Positions 58,549-64,000 of a stretch of 64,000 bases of DNA are shown here, piece after piece. The notes beneath the pieces were generated by a model. The model was not told the DNA's origin. It searched no databases and saw nothing but the letters and a program-made list of their open reading frames with translations. The translations under genes were made by a program, and so were the position numbers. How positions within the stretch are numbered: the stretch's first letter is position 1; the number at the start of each line of letters is the position of its first letter. The stretch covers positions 1,192,001 to 1,256,000 of the forward strand of contig JAQTUX010000001.1 of NCBI GenBank assembly GCA_028707125.1. The letters are read 5' to 3'. Origin of the DNA: Candidatus Omnitrophota bacterium (GTDB lineage Bacteria; Omnitrophota; Gorgyraeia; Gygaellales; JAQTUX01).

Positions 58549-59615
58549 ATCTCTTTTAACACCGCTGATACTGTCGCCTTCACGACCTTCGGTTTCTTTA
58601 TTGTCTTGATCGCCCGGTCAGGGTCCTTTAAGCCGTGCCCGGTAAGGATGCAGACGAGCCTGGTCTTCCCGCCTTTATTACGCCTGTCCGCCTTAAAGTA
58701 GCCCTTATCAATAAGCTTGATCAGGCCCGCGATCGACGCGGCTGATGCCGGCTCCGCGAAAACGCCTTCCGAAGAAGCCAGCATCTTATAAGCGGAGATG
58801 ATCTCGTCATCAGACACCATATCTATCAATCCGCCTGATTCATCCCTGGCATTGACCGCGCCCTGCCAGCTGGCGGGATTGCCTATGCGGATAGCGGTGG
58901 CAATGGTCTCGGGTTTATCGATCTTTTTATTCCTGACTATCGGAGCCGCGCCCTCCGCCTGAAAACCCAGCATCTTCGGCAAAGAGCTGATAACTCCCTT
59001 TTCCTTATATTCTTTATAGCCCTTCCAATACGCCGTAATATTGCCGGCGTTGCCGACAGGCATAACCTGATAATCAGGCGCCCCCTGCAGGCTGTCGCAG
59101 ATCTCAAAGGCGGCGGTCTTCTGCCCTTCTATTCTATAAGGATTAAGCGAGTTTACCAGAGTAAAGCTCCGGCTGGAACTTATTTCCCTGACGATGTTCA
59201 ATGCGTCGTCAAAATTGCCGCTGACCGCGATCACCCTGGCATTATGGATCAACGCCTGCGCGAGTTTGCCCAAAGCAATAGCGCCTTTCGGCAGGACCAC
59301 AACGCACCGCATATTGGCCCTGGCAGCGTATGCCGCGGCAGAGGCAGAGGTGTTGCCGGTTGAGGCGCAGATGACCGCTTTAGCCGACGCCTCTTTTGCC
59401 TTTGACACGGCGACGGTCATGCCCCTGTCCTTAAATGAGCCGGTGGGATTAAGGCCTTCAAATTTAAGATACACCTCAAAGCCATCGCCGGCCATGTTGC
59501 TCAAAACAGGCGAGAAGATCAAGGGCGTATTGCCTTCGTTCAGAGTCACGCAGGGGGTTGAATCATTTACTGGAAGATACTTCCTATACCTGTCTATCAC
59601 GCCTTTGTAGATCAT
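58545..59615 (-). CDS. thrC: Threonine synthase
   Basis: 356 residues. The cofactor lysine is in [33 protein letters not shown] binds the phosphate and substrate, and [14 protein letters not shown] follows. It turns phosphohomoserine into threonine. The size fits the short bacterial/archaeal type. It overlaps hom and coaB by four bases each, so the threonine genes are translationally coupled. Confidence 0.95.
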   Translation of the reverse strand: MIYKGVIDRYRKYLPVNDSTPCVTLNEGNTPLIFSPVLSNMAGDGFEVYLKFEGLNPTGSFKDRGMTVAVSKAKEASAKAVICASTGNTSASAAAYAARANMRCVVVLPKGAIALGKLAQALIHNARVIAVSGNFDDALNIVREISSSRSFTLVNSLNPYRIEGQKTAAFEICDSLQGAPDYQVMPVGNAGNITAYWKGYKEYKEKGVISSLPKMLGFQAEGAAPIVRNKKIDKPETIATAIRIGNPASWQGAVNARDESGGLIDMVSDDEIISAYKMLASSEGVFAEPASAASIAGLIKLIDKGYFKADRRNKGGKTRLVCILTGHGLKDPDRAIKTIKKPKVVKATVSAVLKEI

Positions 59616-60907
59616 AACTCTTCTATCCTTATCGCCACAAGGCCGCCTCTTGCCTGAGGCAGTTTGTTTATCTTCTCGGAAGCCATCCTCATATCCTTCT
59701 CTCTGGCCTCATGAGTGATCATCACAATAGGCACAAATTCAGCGCGCCTTCTTTCCTTCTGGCTGACCGAGGCGATGCTTATATTGTGCCTGCCTAAAAC
59801 TCCTGATATGGTAGCCAGCACCCCCGGCTTATCCAGGACCATTACGCGGATATAATAGCGGGATTCTATCTCATCTATCTTTTTGATGGAAACGATCCCC
59901 CTGTCGGGGATCACATTAATACTGGAGCGGAACATCCCCGCCTTTATATCCTTGCTCAGATCCACCAGGTCGCTTACCACCGCGGACGCCGCCGAAAGCT
60001 GCCCGGCGCCCGGGCCATGAAAAAGCAGATTGCCCACGAGATCGCAGGACAGGTATATGGCATTATCCACGCCGCTTATTGAAGCAAGCGGATGCTCCCT
60101 GGGGATAAGAGTAGGATGCACCCTCACCTCAAGCTGGCTGCCCTGTTTTTTCGCGATCGCCAGCAGCTTGATCTCAAGGTCCATATCTTTGGCGTATTCT
60201 ATATCGGCGCTGGAGATCTTTGAGATACCTTCAATGAATACCTCTCCCAAAGAGATAAACCTGCCGAACGCCAGATACGCCAGAAGCACAAGCTTGTGCG
60301 CCGAATCAACGCCGTTTATGTCCAGGGACGGGTCCTTTTCCGCGTACCCTTTTTTCTTCGCCTCTTTTAACGCCTCGGCAAAGCTTATGCGCTCCTGGCT
60401 CATACGGGAAAGTATGTAATTTGATGTGCCGTTGACTATGCCGTAAACGCTGTTAAACCTGTTCGCCACCAATCCTTCTCTGATGGACTTGATCACAGGC
60501 ACGCCGGCGCACACCGACGCTTCAAAATAGATGCTCTTATCCTTTGCCTTTGCCAGAGCGAATAATTCCGCGCCGCAGTCGGATAATAACGCCTTATTCG
60601 CGGTAACTACGTATTTACCGCTCTTAAGGGAATCCCTGATAAGGTCTTTCGCGGGGTTAATGCCGCCGATAAGCTCAACGACTATATCTATCTGAGGGTC
60701 GGAAATGATGTCTTCGGCCCTGCGGGTAATCATTTCCCGGGGCAGATTCAAAGAGTTGAACGCGCCTGCCTCTTTATCGCAGGCCCTCTTCAGGAATATC
60801 TCTACCCCGAGCTTCTCCCTGAGCATCGCCTTCCTCTCTTTAAGGATCCTTATGACCCCTTTACCCACGGTGCCGGCTCCTATGAGCCCTACATTTATAC
60901 GCTTCAT
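59612..60907 (-). CDS. hom: Homoserine dehydrogenase
   Basis: 431 residues. NAD(P)-binding GAGTVGKGV (10-18), the hydride-transfer lysine region [12 protein letters not shown] and the substrate segment [14 protein letters not shown] are present. A C-terminal ACT domain ([20 protein letters not shown]) suggests threonine feedback. It reduces aspartate semialdehyde to homoserine. It is first in the hom-thrC-coaB-ApgM-like run. Confidence 0.95.
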   Translation of the reverse strand: MKRINVGLIGAGTVGKGVIRILKERKAMLREKLGVEIFLKRACDKEAGAFNSLNLPREMITRRAEDIISDPQIDIVVELIGGINPAKDLIRDSLKSGKYVVTANKALLSDCGAELFALAKAKDKSIYFEASVCAGVPVIKSIREGLVANRFNSVYGIVNGTSNYILSRMSQERISFAEALKEAKKKGYAEKDPSLDINGVDSAHKLVLLAYLAFGRFISLGEVFIEGISKISSADIEYAKDMDLEIKLLAIAKKQGSQLEVRVHPTLIPREHPLASISGVDNAIYLSCDLVGNLLFHGPGAGQLSAASAVVSDLVDLSKDIKAGMFRSSINVIPDRGIVSIKKIDEIESRYYIRVMVLDKPGVLATISGVLGRHNISIASVSQKERRRAEFVPIVMITHEAREKDMRMASEKINKLPQARGGLVAIRIEEL

Positions 60908-60918
60908 GTGTTATCCCC

Positions 60919-61278
60919 CTATGTGTTTTCCCTCTTCAAATAATGATCCACGGTCTGCGTAAGCGTCTTCAGGTGCCTGTCGTCTATCTGCAGGAACTGC
61001 AGCCGCGTATCATATATCAAATCTTTTATTAATTCTCTGGACTCCAGGACCTTTGCCGTTATGCTTATAGAGTCGGGATCAAAGGGAAGCCGGATCTGCA
61101 AGGCAAGAAATGTGCCGGTATCGAACGGCCTGTTGGTAGTAAGCAGCATCCCGCCTAAACTTAAATTTTTGGTCTGTGACGTATCCACGTTATCAATATC
61201 TTCAAGGATACGGTAAGAAACTATGAACCTCGCCGCCACACGGGGCTGGCGCCTTCTTTCCTGTCCGCCGTAAGACAT
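60919..61278 (-). CDS. PilZ-domain protein
   Basis: 119 residues containing one PilZ domain. The cyclic-di-GMP motifs RRRQPRV (8-14) and the NLSLGGM turn (NxSxxG) are visible. No other domain is present. It probably reports the second messenger to a surface or motility system; a second PilZ gene lies two genes upstream (62444) and PilT is at 12559. The target is unknown. Confidence 0.88.
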   Translation of the reverse strand: MSYGGQERRRQPRVAARFIVSYRILEDIDNVDTSQTKNLSLGGMLLTTNRPFDTGTFLALQIRLPFDPDSISITAKVLESRELIKDLIYDTRLQFLQIDDRHLKTLTQTVDHYLKRENT

Positions 61279-61317
61279 ATCCGCACCTCCAGATATTCTT
61301 ATGTTTACGAGTTAAAG

Positions 61318-61392
61318 TCGGGAAGGGCGGATTCGAACCGCCGACCCCCTGAACCCCATTCAGGTGCTCTAGCCAAACTGAGCCACTTCCCG
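61318..61392 (-). tRNA. trnP: tRNA-Pro (GGG anticodon)
   Basis: Acceptor CGGGAAG/CTTCCCG, anticodon stem CCTGA/TCAGG with loop ATGGGGT, T arm GGCGGTTCGAATCCGCC. CCA is not encoded. It lies between gpsA and the PilZ gene. Confidence 0.95.
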
Positions 61393-61421
61393 TTCTTCTC
61401 TATATTTATCTTCGGAAGAAC

Positions 61422-61453
61422 GGTACCGCCCTGTAATACCAATCGGCGGTACC
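61422..61453 (-). repeat. Inverted repeat between gpsA and tRNA-Pro
   Basis: Perfect nine-base arms ggtaccgcc/ggcggtacc (61422-61430, 61445-61453) with a 14-base loop lie just after the gpsA stop. It may act as a processing or termination hairpin, but lacks a T run. The flank TTCTAGGTA recurs beside tRNA-Trp. Confidence 0.55.
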
Positions 61454-61460
61454 TAGAAAC

Positions 61461-62450
61461 TTATTCTCCTTTCTTAGACCGCGTCATAAGCTCATACACG
61501 GCCTGCCTGGGGCTCTTATTCCTGTAAATAACTTTATAGATCTCCGCGGCTATCGGCATTTCCACCGCGTATTTTTTTGATAATTGAAAAACCGACTTGG
61601 CAGTAGGGACCCCTTCGGCGACCATCTTCAATCTGTTTATGATCTCGGGCAATTTTCTGCCTTTGCCTATCTGCTCGCCCACTGAACGGTTCCTGCTAAA
61701 CGGGCTTATGCAGGTAGTGACAAGGTCGCCCAGCCCGCTTATGCCGCTGAAGGTCTTCTCTTTCGCCCCCATAGCCGCGCCCAGGCGCTTCATTTCAACC
61801 AGGCCGCGGGATACGATCGCGGCCTTGGTGTTGGTGCCGAATCCCAGGCCGTCGGATATACCGCAGGCAATGGCTATGATGTTCTTAACGCTGCCGCCCA
61901 GCTCAACGCCTGCCAGGTCGTTATTGGTATAGACGCGGAACTTCTCCGTGCTGAATACATCCTGCAGAAAGGTATTCATCTTCCTGTCCGCGGAAGCCAC
62001 AACCACGGTCGTAGGCATACCCTCCGCGACTTCGCGCGCGATCGTCGGCCCGGACAGCGCGGCGATCCTGATATTGCCCAGGACGTCCCTCGCCACCTCT
62101 GTCATCCTCATCAAGGTGCGGTTCTCTATGCCTTTTGTCACGCTTACGAATACGGCGCCGCGGCCGCAGCAGCCCTTCAGCTTCTTAAGCACGCCTCTTA
62201 AATACTGGGAAGGAACGGCAAGGATGATTATATCCTTACCCGCTGCCGCGTCCTTGATATCGGAGGTTATCAATATATCCGCTGGGATGCTTATGCCGGG
62301 AAGGAACTTCCAATTCACCCTCTCGGAATCAAGGACAGACACATAATCCCTGAACGCGCCCCACAAACTCACCTTATGGCCCTTCTTAGACAAAAGGACC
62401 GCCAGTGTAGTGCCCCAGCCGCCGTCTCCTAACACCGCGATGTTCAGCAT
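61461..62450 (-). CDS. gpsA: Glycerol-3-phosphate dehydrogenase (NAD(P)+)
   Basis: 329 residues. NAD(P)-binding GDGGWGTTLAVLL (8-20), the conserved lysine in GGSVKNIIAIACGISDGL and the GISGLGDLVTTC segment are diagnostic. It makes sn-glycerol 3-phosphate for membrane lipids. It overlaps the upstream PilZ gene by seven bases. Confidence 0.95.
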   Translation of the reverse strand: MLNIAVLGDGGWGTTLAVLLSKKGHKVSLWGAFRDYVSVLDSERVNWKFLPGISIPADILITSDIKDAAAGKDIIILAVPSQYLRGVLKKLKGCCGRGAVFVSVTKGIENRTLMRMTEVARDVLGNIRIAALSGPTIAREVAEGMPTTVVVASADRKMNTFLQDVFSTEKFRVYTNNDLAGVELGGSVKNIIAIACGISDGLGFGTNTKAAIVSRGLVEMKRLGAAMGAKEKTFSGISGLGDLVTTCISPFSRNRSVGEQIGKGRKLPEIINRLKMVAEGVPTAKSVFQLSKKYAVEMPIAAEIYKVIYRNKSPRQAVYELMTRSKKGE

Positions 62451-62815
62451 ATATAGTTCCTGCTCAGGTCCTTTTCTTCCCTGGTAATGAATTTTATACC
62501 GACTTCAAAATCGCCTTTCTTCCTGGGGAGCACGCGCACGACCTTTCCTATCACGCCCTTTTGATAAATAAAACACCTTCTCTCCAGGTCGGAACAGAAA
62601 TGCAGCGTGCCCCTGTCAAAATTCAGCCATAATATGCTGTTGATCTTTACCTCGCTGTTTACGACGCAAAGCAGCCCTGTCTGGCTTACGTTGGAGGTGT
62701 ACCCTTCAAGCAGTTTAGAGATCGTTTCCTTGCGGCATATCTTATATTGCAGCGGCGCGCTGAAATCAATGCGCTCAAACTCTCTCCTGTCTTCGCCCTT
62801 ATAGTTTAACTTCAT
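62444..62815 (-). CDS. PilZ-domain protein
   Basis: 123 residues. The cyclic-di-GMP motifs RREFERI (10-16) and TSNVSQTGLL (NxSxxG turn) are present, followed by the usual barrel ending FEVGIKF. It differs clearly from the 60919 copy, so the two are not a recent duplication. It overlaps the ThyA-like gene by 17 bases and gpsA by seven. Confidence 0.87.
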   Translation of the reverse strand: MKLNYKGEDRREFERIDFSAPLQYKICRKETISKLLEGYTSNVSQTGLLCVVNSEVKINSILWLNFDRGTLHFCSDLERRCFIYQKGVIGKVVRVLPRKKGDFEVGIKFITREEKDLSRNYIC

Positions 62816-63545
62816 TTTTCTTTGTCCTCATCTTGGCAAGTTCCCAGCTGTATTCGTAGAGGTGAAGCCCTTTGCTCGCGGCGATGATCTCGCCGTCCTC
62901 AACCCCTATCTCTTCGGCCATATACTGCTTCACAAGCTGCAGCCCGCCCAGGTTTGAAGGAAACCCGCCCCAGAGGTCCCAGGAGCGGAAGTATAAAATG
63001 AAATGCAGCTTTCCGTAGCGTACGCGCGTATCTATGATCCTCAGGCAGGGCGGGTCAACAAGCTTTATGTCGGAAGGCATGCCTATCTCCATAGTCGCCT
63101 GATTCGTGCCGTGCCCGTCCCTTTTATACATATTGATCACTTCCTCTATCTGATTTACCCCCAGAGGCATCTCCTTAAACATCTCTTTGCCGTCCGTGTC
63201 GTGCCTTATTTTGACCTTGGGGTCCACCAGCCGCTCGCCGTAAGTATAGTCCTCCGTATTGGTCTTCTCTCCGGTAAGCAAATAGGAAAGATACCCCTGC
63301 ACGTAATCCATATCCGTCGGCGCGGGTATGCTCATGCCTTCAGGGATGACCGGTATGATCTGGTGGGACGGCTTCCTGACGCGCACGGTCGCGAAATCAA
63401 ACTCAAGCCGCCTCTGGTCCTTGTAACTGCCGCGCGTGATCGTATATACATGCCCTTTTTCCAGTATGGCCGACAGGCACTGGAACCAGGCATCGTCCAG
63501 GTCAAACGCCTCAATATGTACCGGTTTTAAGAATTGTTCTTCCAT
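62799..63545 (-). CDS. thyA: Thymidylate synthase, ThyA superfamily (archaeal-style short form)
   Basis: 248 residues. The catalytic Cys167 is in DPPCLR; the dUMP site reads RSWDLWGGFPSN with Arg187, Asp190 and Asn198 (Asn marks dUMP over dCMP use); His228 and Tyr230 are in LHLYEYSW; YGERL is at 102-106. The N-terminal half and the gap around 107-160 are unlike E. coli ThyA and recall the methanogen-type enzymes. It methylates dUMP to dTMP. The true methyl donor (folate or a pterin relative) is open. It follows tRNA-Gly. Confidence 0.85.
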   Translation of the reverse strand: MEEQFLKPVHIEAFDLDDAWFQCLSAILEKGHVYTITRGSYKDQRRLEFDFATVRVRKPSHQIIPVIPEGMSIPAPTDMDYVQGYLSYLLTGEKTNTEDYTYGERLVDPKVKIRHDTDGKEMFKEMPLGVNQIEEVINMYKRDGHGTNQATMEIGMPSDIKLVDPPCLRIIDTRVRYGKLHFILYFRSWDLWGGFPSNLGGLQLVKQYMAEEIGVEDGEIIAASKGLHLYEYSWELAKMRTKKNEVKL

Positions 63546-63576
63546 ATGCCATACCCTTTCTAAAATAAAATACGTC

Positions 63577-63650
63577 TGGAGCGGGTGAACGGAATCGAAC
63601 CGTCATATATAGCTTGGAAGGCTATTGTTCTACCATTGAACTACACCCGC
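63577..63650 (-). tRNA. trnG: tRNA-Gly (TCC anticodon) with encoded CCA
   Basis: Acceptor GCGGGTG/CACCCGC, anticodon loop CTTCCAA, T arm ACGGTTCGATTCCGT. The 3' CCA is encoded (63577-63579), unlike the other three tRNAs here. Confidence 0.95.
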
Positions 63651-63683
63651 GTAGATTAACGCAAGTTATTATTTTACCATAGA

Positions 63684-64000
63684 TTATTGAGAAAACAAAC
63701 CAGAAAAATTGCTTCTGATCGCCTCTATTCTTTTCAGCACTGGCGGGTGGCTGTAGTCCAGGAATACCTTGAGCGGATGAGGGGTAAGATTAGAGAGATT
63801 GTCAACCGTTAACTTTTTCAATGCCGTTATCATATCCTGCGGCCTCTTATATGTCCTGGCCGCGAACTCATCTGCCTGATATTCGTAGCGCCTGGAGAGA
63901 AAATTACCCAAAACCGAAAACAGCAGATTAATGGGAGTGTAGAGAAACCCGAAAAAGAACAGGCCGGCGTAAACCGATATATCCCGCATCCTGAAGGCGG
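63684..64000 (-). CDS. M48-family metalloprotease, C-terminal part
   Basis: The frame is open to the right edge, so the N terminus with the HExxH motif is outside. The visible part has a membrane segment (VYAGLFFFGFLYTPINLLFS), the third zinc-ligand region RRYEYQADEFAA and the C-terminal HPLKVFLDYSHPPVLKRIEAI, which is typical of HtpX/Ste24-like peptidases. These act at the inner membrane on damaged or prenylated proteins. It is the first gene on the transcript entering this window from the right. Confidence 0.88.
   Translation of the reverse strand, partial: AFRMRDISVYAGLFFFGFLYTPINLLFSVLGNFLSRRYEYQADEFAARTYKRPQDMITALKKLTVDNLSNLTPHPLKVFLDYSHPPVLKRIEAIRSNFSGLFSQ

Noticed and set aside
57806-58609. 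267-codon plus-strand frame opposite coaB
   Set aside because: It is antisense to real genes and shows no family motif.

Overview
The window is a gene-dense piece of a bacterial chromosome. Every gene I can support, including four tRNAs, lies on the minus strand, so transcription runs from high to low coordinates. Intergenic gaps are short, many stop and start codons overlap, and there is no gene-free stretch longer than 300 bases. The S14 protein is the zinc-binding short type, L36 and L33 keep their zinc cysteines, and rpmD (L30) is absent from its usual place. The secreted-protein style, the C-terminally extended L17, the PilT/PilZ genes and the intergenic and in-gene short repeats suggest an uncultured Gram-negative lineage such as Candidatus Omnitrophica (OP3). 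That placement is inference and not shown by the sequence alone.

Read in the direction of transcription: 64000-62444 holds the end of an M48 metalloprotease, tRNA-Gly, an archaeal-style ThyA thymidylate synthase and a PilZ protein. 62450-52310 is metabolic: gpsA, tRNA-Pro, a second PilZ protein, then hom, thrC, a stand-alone coaB, an ApgM-family gene that is probably the homoserine kinase, cstA, lysC and cimA. Together lysC, hom, the ApgM-like gene and thrC make threonine from aspartyl phosphate (the aspartate-semialdehyde dehydrogenase is not here), while cimA starts threonine-independent isoleucine synthesis. Next come valS, nadC, uvrB, coaX, tRNA-Thr, rpmG and tRNA-Trp (52317-45411).

From 45379 to 16125 is one near-continuous information-processing block: secE-nusG-rplKAJL-rpoBC-rpsLG-fusA-tuf-S10-spc-alpha, ending in rpoA-rplQ. 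The rif, str, S10, spc and alpha clusters, which are separate in E. coli, are joined here.

From 16015 to 7886 is a tight central-metabolism operon: a class I aminotransferase, a homoaconitase/isopropylmalate-isomerase-type large subunit, pilT, the matching small subunit, an isocitrate-type dehydrogenase, malate dehydrogenase, a dihydrolipoamide dehydrogenase, LipB and a free 78-residue lipoyl domain. This suggests a partial TCA branch plus lipoyl-protein maturation.

A strong promoter (7837-7864) then drives a two-gene secreted-protein operon: a protein with three tandem copies of an unfamiliar domain, and a very large SpvB/RHS-type protein with FG-GAP repeats and an embedded LamG domain that runs off the left edge of the window.
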